Below, one piece after another: positions 9,394-20,213 of a stretch of DNA of 64,000 bases. Source of the stretch: Oscillospiraceae bacterium (GTDB lineage Bacteria > Bacillota > Clostridia > Oscillospirales > Ruminococcaceae); assembly GCA_017472965.1 (NCBI GenBank), contig JAFUNR010000046.1, positions 23,117-87,116 of the forward strand. Reading direction: 5' to 3'. Position 1 is the first letter of the stretch; each line of letters starts with the position of its first letter. The notes under the pieces were generated by a model. That model saw nothing but the letters and a program-made list of their open reading frames with translations. It did not search any database and was not told the origin of the DNA. Made by a program: the position numbers and the translations under genes.

Positions 9394-10788
9394 ATGGAAA
9401 AAGAACTGCTTTTGAAGAAAATCGATGCATTCATCGAGGCCAATAAGGAAGCCATCGTCAAGGATATCGCCGCACTGGTTGCAGTGGACAGCGTGCAGGC
9501 TGCCCCGACGCCCGGCGCACCTTTCGGCGAGGGCGCAAAGCGTGCATTGGAAGTGACGCTGGAGATCGCGGAGCGGTTGGGTCTGACCACCCGCAACTGC
9601 GAGAACTACATCGGCTATGCCGAGCTGCCCGGCGCCGATTGCGAAAAGTATCTGGCCACCATCTGCCATGTGGATGTGGTGCCGGTGGGCAACGGCTGGG
9701 ATGCCGATCCTTTTGTTCTGCGTGAGCGTGAGGGCTGGCTGCTGGGCCGCGGCGCCGCCGATGACAAGGGCCCCATGGTCATCACGCTGTACACCCTGAA
9801 ATGCCTGAAGGAGCTGGGTGTGGATCTGCGCTACGGCATCCGTGCGCTGGCCGGTACCAACGAGGAGACCGGCATGCTGGATGTGGAGTACTATCTGGAA
9901 AACTACCCCGCTCCCGTGTTCGCTTTCAGCCCCGATGCCGGTTTCCCGGTGTGCAACGGTGAAAAGGGCCTATTTGGCGCCACCATCCTCAGCCCTGCCT
10001 TTGAGAACGGCAATATCGTGGATATCGCCGGCGGCGTTGCCAACAATGCCATCCCCGACCGCGCTTTTGCTATCGTCAAGGCTGATATCGCTGCCATGAC
10101 TGCCGGTGAGGGTGTCACCCTGTCTGCTGAGGGTGAGGGTCTGGTACGCGTTGCCGCCGTGGGCAAGGCCGGTCATGCCGCCTCTCCCGCCGGCACCATC
10201 AATGCCATCAGCCGCGTGGTGGATTGTCTGGTGGATAACGGCGTGTGCACCGCCGCCGAGACCGCCTATTTGCAGGCACTGCAGAAGCTGCACTGCTCCA
10301 CCGCCGGCGAGGGTCTGGGTATCGCCTGCGAGGATGGCCCCTTCGGCCCGCTGACCATCATCGGCGGCCGCATCTTTGTGCAGGACGGCCGCATCCATCA
10401 GACCTGCGACAGCCGCTATCCCACCACCACCACCGGCGCTGCCATGGTGGAGAAAATGCGTGCTGCCATCGGCGATGCCGCCGAGGTCGTGCTGGATCGC
10501 GCCAACGATCCCTTCTATATCGAGGCCGACAGCCCAGCCATCCGCGCCTGCATCGATACCTTTAACGAGATCACCGGCAGCAATGCAGAACCCTTCACCA
10601 TGGGCGGCGGCACCTATGCCCGCCATTTCCCCGCAGCGGTCAGCTTCGGTCCCGAGTACGATGCGCCCATCCCCGCATTCGGCGGCGGCGCCCATGCTGC
10701 CAATGAGGCTGCACCCTTCGATGTGCTGCTGCAGGCACTCAAGATCTATGTGGTCACCCTGCTTCGTCTGGAAGAGGTAGATTTCTGA
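9394..10788 (+). CDS. M20 family dipeptidase (PepV/Sapep type)
   Basis: 464 residues, the usual size of the Sapep/PepV branch. Metal-site motifs are present: CHVDVVPVGNGWDADPF, GRGAADDKGPM, GTNEETGMLDVEYYL and SPDAGFPVCNGEKG. A dimerisation insert lies around residues 180-330, and GGGTYARHFPAAVSFGP is near the C terminus. It cleaves dipeptides in the cytoplasm. It is closed by a strong terminator 15 bases after the stop. Confidence 0.92.
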   Translation: MEKELLLKKIDAFIEANKEAIVKDIAALVAVDSVQAAPTPGAPFGEGAKRALEVTLEIAERLGLTTRNCENYIGYAELPGADCEKYLATICHVDVVPVGNGWDADPFVLREREGWLLGRGAADDKGPMVITLYTLKCLKELGVDLRYGIRALAGTNEETGMLDVEYYLENYPAPVFAFSPDAGFPVCNGEKGLFGATILSPAFENGNIVDIAGGVANNAIPDRAFAIVKADIAAMTAGEGVTLSAEGEGLVRVAAVGKAGHAASPAGTINAISRVVDCLVDNGVCTAAETAYLQALQKLHCSTAGEGLGIACEDGPFGPLTIIGGRIFVQDGRIHQTCDSRYPTTTTGAAMVEKMRAAIGDAAEVVLDRANDPFYIEADSPAIRACIDTFNEITGSNAEPFTMGGGTYARHFPAAVSFGPEYDAPIPAFGGGAHAANEAAPFDVLLQALKIYVVTLLRLEEVDF

Positions 10789-10803
10789 TTCCGTTTTCCG
10801 CAT

Positions 10804-10844
10804 AAAAAATCCTTCGTGCACTGCGGTGCATGAAGGATTTTTTA
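10804..10844 (+). terminator. Rho-independent terminator of the M20 dipeptidase gene
   Basis: AAAAAATCCTTCGTGCA pairs with TGCATGAAGGATTTTTT around a short loop and ends in a T tract. The A-rich left arm means it may also act on the opposite strand. Confidence 0.9.
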
Positions 10845-10873
10845 TTGCATTTTGTATCGGTTTGTGATATAAT
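10845..10873 (+). promoter_or_regulatory. Sigma-A promoter of the ECF S-component gene
   Basis: TTGCAT, 17-base spacer, TATAAT. It begins at the T tract of the preceding terminator. The transcript would start near 10880, leaving a leader of about 140 bases. Confidence 0.8.
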
Positions 10874-10879
10874 CAGCCT

Positions 10880-11012
10880 GTGCCCGGCAGGAAGCCGGGA
10901 CGAAAACGGCTTTCCGCAACGGAAAGAATGCCATGAAGGCTGCCGCGTGCATCCGCCGCAGGGCGGGTGTGTTTTTTGTGTACCTTCGGGTGTTGCTTTC
11001 GTGTTTCGGGAG
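10880..11012 (+). other. Structured 5' leader before the ECF S component, class not identified
   Basis: About 130 bases without a convincing ORF. It can form CCCGGC/GCCGGG (near 10881-10899), TTTCCG/CGGAAA (near 10911-10926), and CCGCC/GGCGG (10953-10966) followed by GTGTGTTTTTT, which looks like an internal terminator. This layout suggests a cis-regulatory RNA. The 3' part GGACGAAAA...TGCATCCGC recalls a tetrahydrofolate riboswitch, but the 5' half of that motif is absent, so no class is assigned. Confidence 0.45.
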
Positions 11013-11021
11013 GTGTTTTTT

Positions 11022-11561
11022 ATGTCAAAAAATCGTTTCAATACCCGCGCGCTGGTGTTCGCGGGCGTATGTGTGGCGCTGGGTGTGGTACTGCCGGTGG
11101 CATTTCACAGTCTGCCGGACGGCGGGCGTGTTTTCCTGCCCATGCATATTCCTGTGCTGCTGTGTGGTCTGCTGTGCGGTCCGTGGTACGGGCTGGGCTG
11201 CGGCGTTCTTGCGCCGGCGCTTTCGCATCTGATCACCGGTATGCCCATGGCGGCGGCGCTGCCCGGTATGCTGTGCGAGCTGGCGGTCTATGGCCTTGTC
11301 AGCGGTCTTGTCAGTCATGCGCTGCGCCGTAAAGGCCGCGGCCTGCGGGTGTATACCGCGCTGGTGTGCGCGCAGCTGGCGGGCCGTATCGTTGCCGGTC
11401 TGGTGAACGGATTCATCTTTATGGCGGGCAGCTACAGCCTGCAGATGTGGCTGACGGCTTCCTTCGTCACTGCGCTGCCCGGTATTATTGCGCAGCTGCT
11501 GCTTCTGCCGGTGCTGGTGCTTGCGCTGGAAAAAGCCGGCATCCGCTCCCCCGCGGCGTAA
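11022..11561 (+). CDS. ECF transporter S component (substrate-binding membrane subunit)
   Basis: 179 residues from the ATG at 11022 with gggaggtg upstream. There are five to six hydrophobic helices and S-component patterns (RALVFAGVCVALGVVLP, FLPMHIPVLLCGLLCGP, LITGMPMAAALPGMLCELAVYG). S components bind a vitamin-like substrate and use a shared EcfAA'T module, which is not in this window. The substrate is unknown. The structured leader suggests control by a metabolite. Confidence 0.8.
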   Translation: MSKNRFNTRALVFAGVCVALGVVLPVAFHSLPDGGRVFLPMHIPVLLCGLLCGPWYGLGCGVLAPALSHLITGMPMAAALPGMLCELAVYGLVSGLVSHALRRKGRGLRVYTALVCAQLAGRIVAGLVNGFIFMAGSYSLQMWLTASFVTALPGIIAQLLLLPVLVLALEKAGIRSPAA

Positions 11562-11600
11562 GCGCTGTTTTCAGCGCAAGGAAGATCCGCTAAAAGCAAA

Positions 11601-11634
11601 AAAGGCTCCGGAAGGAAACCGGAGCCTTTTTCTA
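11601..11634 (+). terminator. Terminator after the ECF S-component gene
   Basis: AGGCTCCGG, short loop, CCGGAGCCTTTTT, about 40 bases after the stop codon. Confidence 0.9.
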
Positions 11635-11664
11635 TTGTATTTGACCGGGAGAAAGGCATGGTGT

Positions 11665-11697
11665 AAAAAAGGCCGACCCATACGGGGCCGGCCTTTT
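11665..11697 (-). terminator. Terminator of the CofE-like gene
   Basis: AAAAGGCC...GGCCTTTT hairpin. Read on the minus strand it ends in a T tract just past the stop codon at 11707. Confidence 0.85.
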
Positions 11698-11706
11698 GTT
11701 GAGAGA

Positions 11707-12906
11707 TCAGTTGGTGTAGTTGTCGAAGTAGCCCTGCACCAGAACCACGGGGGTGCCCTTGTCGCCGCTGCCGCTGGTCAGATCGCAAAGCGAACCGATC
11801 AGATCGGTCAGCTGACGGGGCGTGGTGCCTTCGCTGGCCATCTTGCCCACAAGGTCGCTGTCCTTGGCACGGATGCTGGCGGAGATGGCCTCCTTCAGCT
11901 CTTCGCCGGAAAGGCTGGCGAACTCGTTGTCAGCCAGATACTTCAGCTTCAGCTCATTGGGGGTACCCACCAGACCGGGGGTGTGGGCGGGGCTGACAAC
12001 AGGATCGGCCAGCTCCCAGATTTTGCCCTTGGGATCCTTGAAAGCGCCGTCACCGTATACCATGACCTCCACGCACTTGCCGGTGCGCTCCAGCATACGG
12101 GCCTGGATATCCATCACCAGATCCTGGCATTCGCGGGGGAACAGCTTGACGGTTTCCTCGGTGGCCTTGTTGGAGCCCAGCAGGCCGTACTGCTCGTTGC
12201 AGCCGCTGCCGTTGATGGGAGCATTCATGATCTCGTCCAGACCGCAGACGATCCGGGCGCCGGCAGCCTTCAGGATGCGCTTGGTACGGGCACGGGTGTG
12301 GATATCGCAGTTGATGATGCAGTCGGTGTAATCCAGAATGGCCTTGGCCTGATTGGCGAAGACGATCTCCACCTCGGCGCCGCACTCGCGGATCAGATCG
12401 CCATAGTACTGCACGTAATCCACGCCGGTGAATTCGTGCACACCGTAGCCGAACAGCTCGCGGTAGCGTTCCAGACTCAGCACATCTGAGTAGGGATTGA
12501 TGCCGGCCTCATCCAGTTTGTCCAGACTGACCAGCTCGTTGCCCACCTCGTCGGAAGGATAGCTGAGCATCAGCACAACTTTCCTGCAGCCCTTGGCGAT
12601 GCCGCGCAGGCAGATGGCGAAGCGGTTGCGGGACAGGATGGGGAAGATCACGCCCACGGTTTCGCCGCCCAGCTTGGCGCGCACATCGGCGGCGATGTCA
12701 TCCACGCTGGCGTAGTTGCCCTGTACGCGGGCCACAACGCTCTCGGTGATGGAGATGACGTCGCGGTCGCGGATGGCAAAACCGTCGCTCTCGGCGGCGC
12801 CCAGAACGCTGTCCACCACCAGAGCAGCCAGATCGTCGCCCTCACGGAAGATGGGGCAGCGAATGCCGCGGGATACTGTACCGACTCTTCTTTCTTTGCT
12901 TTCCAT
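11707..12906 (-). CDS. Coenzyme F420-0:L-glutamate ligase (CofE-like) family protein
   Basis: 399 residues. The ATG at 12906 is chosen because agaaaggat precedes it; the open frame runs further upstream without a ribosome site. The sequence fits the CofE-like glutamate ligase fold (ISITESVVARVQGNYAS near residues 51-67, PILSRNRFAICLRGIA, ADPVVSPAHTPGLVGTPNE). Firmicutes such as this do not make F420, so the true acceptor is probably a different metabolite. It is about 100 bases downstream of gpmI on the same strand. Confidence 0.75.
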   Translation of the reverse strand: MESKERRVGTVSRGIRCPIFREGDDLAALVVDSVLGAAESDGFAIRDRDVISITESVVARVQGNYASVDDIAADVRAKLGGETVGVIFPILSRNRFAICLRGIAKGCRKVVLMLSYPSDEVGNELVSLDKLDEAGINPYSDVLSLERYRELFGYGVHEFTGVDYVQYYGDLIRECGAEVEIVFANQAKAILDYTDCIINCDIHTRARTKRILKAAGARIVCGLDEIMNAPINGSGCNEQYGLLGSNKATEETVKLFPRECQDLVMDIQARMLERTGKCVEVMVYGDGAFKDPKGKIWELADPVVSPAHTPGLVGTPNELKLKYLADNEFASLSGEELKEAISASIRAKDSDLVGKMASEGTTPRQLTDLIGSLCDLTSGSGDKGTPVVLVQGYFDNYTN

Positions 12907-13007
12907 AAAAACAGGATCCTTTCTGTATGACTGCAAAGCAGTCTTGGAATAAGGGAACGGAAGCCGCTTTGTGCAGCGGCTGCCGGAACTCACAGAATAA
13001 GGGAAAA

Positions 13008-14522
<1,515 letters not shown>

Positions 14523-14560
14523 AATGTGCGTTTACTCCTTGAAATATTCTACGAAGATCA

Positions 14561-14601
14561 AAAAAAGTAGAGTGGGGCGGCGGCAGGGGCCACCGCCCCA
14601 C
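14561..14601 (-). terminator. Hairpin between tpiA and gpmI, possible attenuator
   Basis: GTGGGGCGG (14572-14580) pairs with CCGCCCCAC (14593-14601). On the minus strand the stem is followed, four bases on, by TTTTTT. It could partly terminate transcription between tpiA and gpmI or protect the 3' end. The spacing makes it a weaker terminator than others here. Confidence 0.55.
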
Positions 14602-14643
14602 TTGGGCTGGTCTTTTACAGAGGATATGCCTTTCAAAAACCGC

Positions 14644-15411
14644 TTATTTGCTGGCAGCGGCAACGATGGTGGCGAAGTCGGGAGCCTTCAGAGAGGCGCC
14701 GCCGATCAGGCCGCCGTCCACGTCCGGCTTGCCCAGCAGCTCGTCGGCATTGCCGGCGTTCATGCTGCCGCCGTACTGCACGGTGGTAGCCTCGGCAACT
14801 TCCTTGCCGTACAGCTCGCAAACCACATCACGCACGATGGCGCAGACCTCCTGAGCCTGCTCGGCGGTGGCAGTCTTGCCGGTGCCGATGGCCCACACGG
14901 GCTCATAGGCGATGATGACATTGGCCATCTGCTCGGCGGTGACATCCTTCAGGGCGATCTTGGTCTGCAGAGCAACCAGCTCGGCGGTGATGCCCTGCTC
15001 ACGCTGGGTCAGGGTCTCGCCTACACAGACGATCACCTTCAGGCCGGCGTTCAGACCGGCCAGAGTGCGCAGGTTGACGGTCTCATCGGTCTCGCCGAAA
15101 TACTGACGGCGCTCGCTGTGGCCGGTGATGACATACTCGCAGCCCACTTCCTTGAGCATCTCGGCAGAGATCTCGGCGGTGTAGGCGCCGCTGGCCTTGA
15201 AGTGCACGTTCTGGGCGCCCACCTTCACATTGGAGCCCTTGCACTTCTCCACGGCGACACACAGGTCAACGTAAGGAACGCAGATAACGACTTCGCAGTC
15301 GGCATCCTTCACCAGGGGCAGCATCTCATCGATGAGAGCGGCGGCCTGGGCGGGGGTCTTGTTCATCTTCCAGTTGCCGGCGATGACGGCCTTACGGGTA
15401 GCTTTATTCAT
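14644..15411 (-). CDS. tpiA: Triose-phosphate isomerase
   Basis: 255 residues. The catalytic residues are visible: Lys15 in GNWKMN, His98 in GHSERR and Glu170 in AYEPVWAIGTG. The phosphate-binding end is QYGGSMNAGNA and GGLIGGASL. It interconverts DHAP and glyceraldehyde-3-phosphate. It lies between pgk and gpmI on the same strand. Confidence 0.98.
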   Translation of the reverse strand: MNKATRKAVIAGNWKMNKTPAQAAALIDEMLPLVKDADCEVVICVPYVDLCVAVEKCKGSNVKVGAQNVHFKASGAYTAEISAEMLKEVGCEYVITGHSERRQYFGETDETVNLRTLAGLNAGLKVIVCVGETLTQREQGITAELVALQTKIALKDVTAEQMANVIIAYEPVWAIGTGKTATAEQAQEVCAIVRDVVCELYGKEVAEATTVQYGGSMNAGNADELLGKPDVDGGLIGGASLKAPDFATIVAAASK

Positions 15412-15439
15412 GTTCGATTACCTCATTTTATGTGATGGG

Positions 15440-15513
15440 CACAGCGCCGGGCGCTGTGCCGGTGACCGCAGGCCGGGCAAGGGGTCTTGTCCGGCCGCGG
15501 GATGTGTCCGGTG
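15440..15513 (-). other. Two strong hairpins between pgk and tpiA
   Basis: GGCACAGCGC/GCGCTGTGCC and GGCCGGGCAAG/CTTGTCCGGCC are perfect or nearly perfect stems placed side by side. Neither is followed by a T tract on the minus strand, so they look like mRNA-processing or stability elements rather than terminators. Confidence 0.6.
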
Positions 15514-15529
15514 GTTAAAACGGCTGGGA

Positions 15530-16741
<1,212 letters not shown>

Positions 16742-16839
16742 GATGAAAACTCCTTTTATTAAAATATTCTTGCGGATAACGATTCATACAGGTCAACTGC
16801 GCCGGTGCCGTGAGGAACACACGCAGTTTACCATCTATC

Positions 16840-16868
16840 AGTATAATAAAAAACACCGCATTATTCAA
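16840..16868 (-). promoter_or_regulatory. Promoter of the pgk-tpiA-gpmI operon
   Basis: On the minus strand: TTGAAT, 17-base spacer, TATACT, about 100 bases before the pgk start. The region 16742-17014 holds no gene that I can support. Confidence 0.8.
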
Positions 16869-17014
16869 GTGTTTCTTGCGGGAAAACCCATTCTTTTTTC
16901 AATTTTGTGCATCTGCACGATTCCCGCTGCCGACGGATTCGGAAATTGGTTATTTTTTTAACGCACAGAAAAGAGAGGTTGGCCGCAGCGCATAAGGCTG
17001 CAGCACTGCAGCAG

Positions 17015-17047
17015 CAAAAAACCGCCGCGGTATGGGCGGCGGTTTTT
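17015..17047 (-). terminator. Terminator of the GDPD gene
   Basis: AAAAACCGCCG...CGGCGGTTTTT hairpin, 27 bases past the GDPD stop. The symmetric A/T tails could serve either strand. Confidence 0.85.
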
Positions 17048-17073
17048 GAGAAGCCCGGCAGGGGTCCCGGGTT

Positions 17074-17892
17074 TCAGTAGCGGATACGGGGCTTGTAGTG
17101 CTCAAAGATGACGGCGGCGTTCTCCTGCTCCAGCTTACGGGTGTCATCCTGCGGCTGTGCGGTGTAGACCACCGGCAGCGCGCCCAGCTTATATGCCAGC
17201 TTCACCAGCACATTGCGCCGCTCCTTGTGAAAAGCGATGAAATGCGGCCGGGCGATCACATTCAGCAGGCAGCGGGAAAGAAGGAAGCTGAGCACGGCAC
17301 TCTGCTTTTTATGCAGATCCTGCCAGCCGGAGGAAAGCTGCCCGCGCAGCACCTGACGGGCGTATTTTTTCCACCATGCCACAATGCGGGGGTCGAAGCT
17401 TTCCACGCAGAAAGCGCCGGTGTACTGCAGCAGAATGCTCCATGCCTTTTCGCACAGCTCGGCATTGCGCGGACCGGTCTTGATCTCCACGATCAGCGGC
17501 ACGCGGCCGTCCACAAGGCTGAGCACCTCGGTGAAAAGCGGCATGCGCTGGTCGGTGCCGTACAGCGGCATTTCGCGCAGCTCCTCCCAGGTGAAGGCAT
17601 CCACACGGCCGTGCACGCCGCAAACGCGGTCCAGCGTATCGTCGTGAAAGACCACGACCTGTCCGTCTTTGGAAAGCTGGATATCCAGCTCGATGCCGTA
17701 GCCGCCCGCCACGGCGGCGCGGAAGGCTGCGGGGCTGTTTTCCGGTACGGACTGATCCTGTGTATACAGGCCCCGGTGGGCAAAATTCCGTTTGAGAAAG
17801 GCGCGGGCCTGTCCGGGTGCGGGGCGCTGCGGCATCAGCAGAAACAGCAGCAGAAAAGCGGCGGCGAACAGAGCGATGATAAGTGCGATCAT
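17074..17892 (-). CDS. Membrane-anchored glycerophosphodiester phosphodiesterase
   Basis: 272 residues. The N terminus is one hydrophobic helix (residues 2-20). The GDPD barrel follows: NFAHRGLY (His40 region), ENSPAAFRAAV, GIELDIQLSKDGQVVVFHDDTLDR and PLIVEIKT carry the metal ligands and catalytic histidines. It hydrolyses glycerophosphodiesters, probably at the membrane face. The ribosome site is aaggaaggt. The gene upstream on the same strand is the repeat protein at 17991. Confidence 0.9.
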   Translation of the reverse strand: MIALIIALFAAAFLLLFLLMPQRPAPGQARAFLKRNFAHRGLYTQDQSVPENSPAAFRAAVAGGYGIELDIQLSKDGQVVVFHDDTLDRVCGVHGRVDAFTWEELREMPLYGTDQRMPLFTEVLSLVDGRVPLIVEIKTGPRNAELCEKAWSILLQYTGAFCVESFDPRIVAWWKKYARQVLRGQLSSGWQDLHKKQSAVLSFLLSRCLLNVIARPHFIAFHKERRNVLVKLAYKLGALPVVYTAQPQDDTRKLEQENAAVIFEHYKPRIRY

Positions 17893-17990
17893 GATTTACC
17901 TTCCTTTTTTTGCGGGGTGTATGTGCGGAGGAAAAAACGGAAAGTCGGAAAGGACGGAGCAAAAAGGGGCAAGGCCGCTGTGAGGAACGG

Positions 17991-18482
17991 TCACTCCATC
18001 AGCTTCATCAGCGGGGCAAGCAGCCGGTTCAGATTGGTCAGTGCGGTGTTCAGCTGGTCGGTATCCAGCTGCTCCAGCTGTGCAAGTGCTCCCTCCAGCC
18101 GGGAGAGCGCATCGTTCAGCTGTGCGGCATCCACCTGTCCGAAGGCTTGCAGCGCATCGCCCAGCGAAGCGGTATCCAGCGCCGAAAGCTGTCCCAGCGC
18201 GGCGGAAAGCGCAGCGGTATCCAGTGTCAGAAGCTGATCCATTGCGCCGTCAAGGGCGGCAGGATCCAGCTGTTCCAGCAGTGCGGCGACATTCTCCAGC
18301 TGCGCCATGGCGGTGCGGGTCTGGCGCAAGGCGGGGACCAGCACGGCGCAAAGCAGCGCCAGCACCAGTGCGGCGGCGGCCAGTGCCAGCCAGAAGCGGC
18401 GGCGCTGCGCCTGCTGACGGGCCTCAATGTGCTCCAGACGGGCAGAAATGGCAAGCAGAAGCTCCTGTGTGCTGTTTTCCAC
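17991..18482 (-). CDS. Single-pass membrane protein with about five 15-residue LD-rich repeats
   Basis: 163 residues with a GTG start and a strong aaggagg site. Residues 1-27 form a charged helix, 29-50 a transmembrane segment, and 58-160 a run of near-regular units of the form L-D-x-x-x-L-x-x-A-L-x-x-L (EQLDPAALDGAMDQL, TLDTAALSAALGQL, ALDTASLGDALQAF, and so on). The pattern predicts long amphipathic helices or a coiled coil outside the membrane. No named family was recognised. Confidence 0.7.
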   Translation of the reverse strand: MENSTQELLLAISARLEHIEARQQAQRRRFWLALAAAALVLALLCAVLVPALRQTRTAMAQLENVAALLEQLDPAALDGAMDQLLTLDTAALSAALGQLSALDTASLGDALQAFGQVDAAQLNDALSRLEGALAQLEQLDTDQLNTALTNLNRLLAPLMKLME

Positions 18483-18589
18483 GGGCAGACCTCCTTGTTT
18501 TATGATCGATATCCCTGCCGGCGGCAGGGAAAATGATTTTCATTCTGCGGCAGACCGAAAGCTCTTTTTTGACGGCGCCTGCGGGGCAT

Positions 18590-19999
18590 TTATGCTCTTT
18601 TGCGGCGGCGCAGCAGCTGGTTGAGCAGTGCCAGAAGCTCGCGGAAATTCACCGCGGTCAGCAGCACAAAGATGCCGGCGCTGGCATAGATCCACCACGC
18701 AGGCTCGGCGAGCATCACCGCTGCCTGCACAAAGAGCAGCACGGTATTGAATGCCATGCGCGGCAGCTGCAGATCGAAAGCGATGTAACGCCGGCTGGTC
18801 AGCGCCCGCAGCACAAAGATCAGCAGATAGCTCAGAAAGGTGGCCACGGTGGCGCCGTTGACCCCGAAGCGGGGGATCAGCAGGGCATTCAGCAGCAGAT
18901 TCAGCGCCGCGCCCGCCATGGTGGTATACAGGTTCATGCCGGTCTTTTTGGCCACCATATAGACGGTGCTCATATAGCCGGTGTAGCAGCTGAACACGGT
19001 GGCGATGACCAGAATGGGGATAAAGCGCCATGCGCCGTAATAATCGCCGCCGCTGCCGTCCAGCACGGTGACAAACACCTTGGAGAACAGGATGATGCCC
19101 GCAGCGCCCACCGTCAGAATGCTCTGGTAGCCGCCGAACACCCGGCTGAAGAAACGGCTGCGCTCCTCGCCGTCGCCGGCATCCGCCACGGCGGAAAGCT
19201 GCCACGCCTCAGTGAACAGGGTGCTCACCAGCATCAGCAGGTTGGGGATCTTGTAGGCGAAGGCATACAGACCGCTGGCCTCGGCCCCCAGCATGTACAG
19301 CACAAATTTTTTGTCGCTGGCATTGGTGATCCACCAGCACATGGCGGCGGGAATCAGGGGGATACTGTATTTTACCATGGCGGCAAAGAGTTTTCTGTCG
19401 AAGCAGCGCACATCAAAGAATCGCGGCAGCTTTGCGGCTGCGCACAGGAAGATGCCGGAGAGCGCATCCGCCGTGATGGTGGCCAGTACATAGCCCACGA
19501 TGCCCAGCCTGCAGGGCACCAGATAAATGATGTAAAAGCATACCAGCAGCGCGGTGTTCAGCACGCCGTCCAGCGCATAGAGCCGGGTCTTTTGCTGGGA
19601 GCGGACAAACTGGCTGCACAGGTTGCGGGCACAGCTGACGGTGACATACAGATACACCAGCCAGCGGTAACCGTCCAGCGCAGGCTCCACCGCCAGCACC
19701 GGATACAGCGCCAGCACGATGGCGGTGCCGATGCCCAGTGCTGCAAATCCGCCGGTGAATACCGCCTTTTTGTCACAGGCTGTATCCAGCCCGAACCGGA
19801 TGATGGCGTTGGTGATGCCGATGCACGTCAGCGGCAGCAGCAGCTGGCTGGTATCCTGAATGTTGCTGATGATGCCGTATTCGTCTGGGCTCAGAATGCC
19901 GGTGTACAGCGGCATCATCAGGTAGATCAGTATCTTGGAGCCGAAGCTGCTCAGTGCAAACAGCAGCGTATTGGTGATCAGTTTTTTGTATTTGTCCAA
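18590..19999 (-). CDS. Oligosaccharide flippase family protein (Wzx/MATE-like)
   Basis: 469 residues with about 12-14 membrane segments. The N terminus KLITNTLLFALSSFGSKILIYLMMPLYTGILSPDEYGI is typical of Wzx/MVF-type flippases of the PST family. GLYAFAYKIPNLLMLVSTLFTEAWQLSA is typical of the middle. It probably moves lipid-linked oligosaccharide units across the membrane. It stands alone, facing away from the sulfatase gene, about 15 kb from the polysaccharide genes at the left edge. A C-terminal RRRKR tail faces the cytoplasm. Confidence 0.88.
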   Translation of the reverse strand: MDKYKKLITNTLLFALSSFGSKILIYLMMPLYTGILSPDEYGIISNIQDTSQLLLPLTCIGITNAIIRFGLDTACDKKAVFTGGFAALGIGTAIVLALYPVLAVEPALDGYRWLVYLYVTVSCARNLCSQFVRSQQKTRLYALDGVLNTALLVCFYIIYLVPCRLGIVGYVLATITADALSGIFLCAAAKLPRFFDVRCFDRKLFAAMVKYSIPLIPAAMCWWITNASDKKFVLYMLGAEASGLYAFAYKIPNLLMLVSTLFTEAWQLSAVADAGDGEERSRFFSRVFGGYQSILTVGAAGIILFSKVFVTVLDGSGGDYYGAWRFIPILVIATVFSCYTGYMSTVYMVAKKTGMNLYTTMAGAALNLLLNALLIPRFGVNGATVATFLSYLLIFVLRALTSRRYIAFDLQLPRMAFNTVLLFVQAAVMLAEPAWWIYASAGIFVLLTAVNFRELLALLNQLLRRRKRA

Positions 20000-20114
20000 A
20001 ACAGGCCGCCTTTCCCGGTGTGTGGCAGGATATTATTCCAGTATGAAGTATAACACAATCCGCGCAAAAAATAAACCGTTCAAAATGCCCAAAATGTTTC
20101 GGCGCATTTCCCGC

Positions 20115-20143
20115 TTGACGGACGGCGCACGGGATGTTATAGT
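20115..20143 (+). promoter_or_regulatory. Promoter of the sulfatase gene
   Basis: TTGACG, 17-base spacer, TATAGT, about 70 bases before the chosen start. A TATACT-like -10 for the divergent flippase gene lies at 20047-20052 on the minus strand with a weak -35. Confidence 0.8.
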
Positions 20144-20213
20144 GAAGAAAAATGCACCGGTAAAGGTAACAATGTCCCGATACGGAAATACCGGAGAAAG
20201 TGAGGATCGGAGC

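Noticed and set aside
10880-11012. Tetrahydrofolate riboswitch before the ECF S component
   Set aside because: GGACGAAAA and TGCATCCGC resemble the 3' part of that class, but the conserved 5' half is missing because the -10 element lies only a few bases upstream.
19935-20213. An N-terminal extension of the sulfatase, as the frame is open upstream
   Set aside because: The extension crosses the promoter at 20115-20143 and has no ribosome site; the family starts at the NILWIQADE block.
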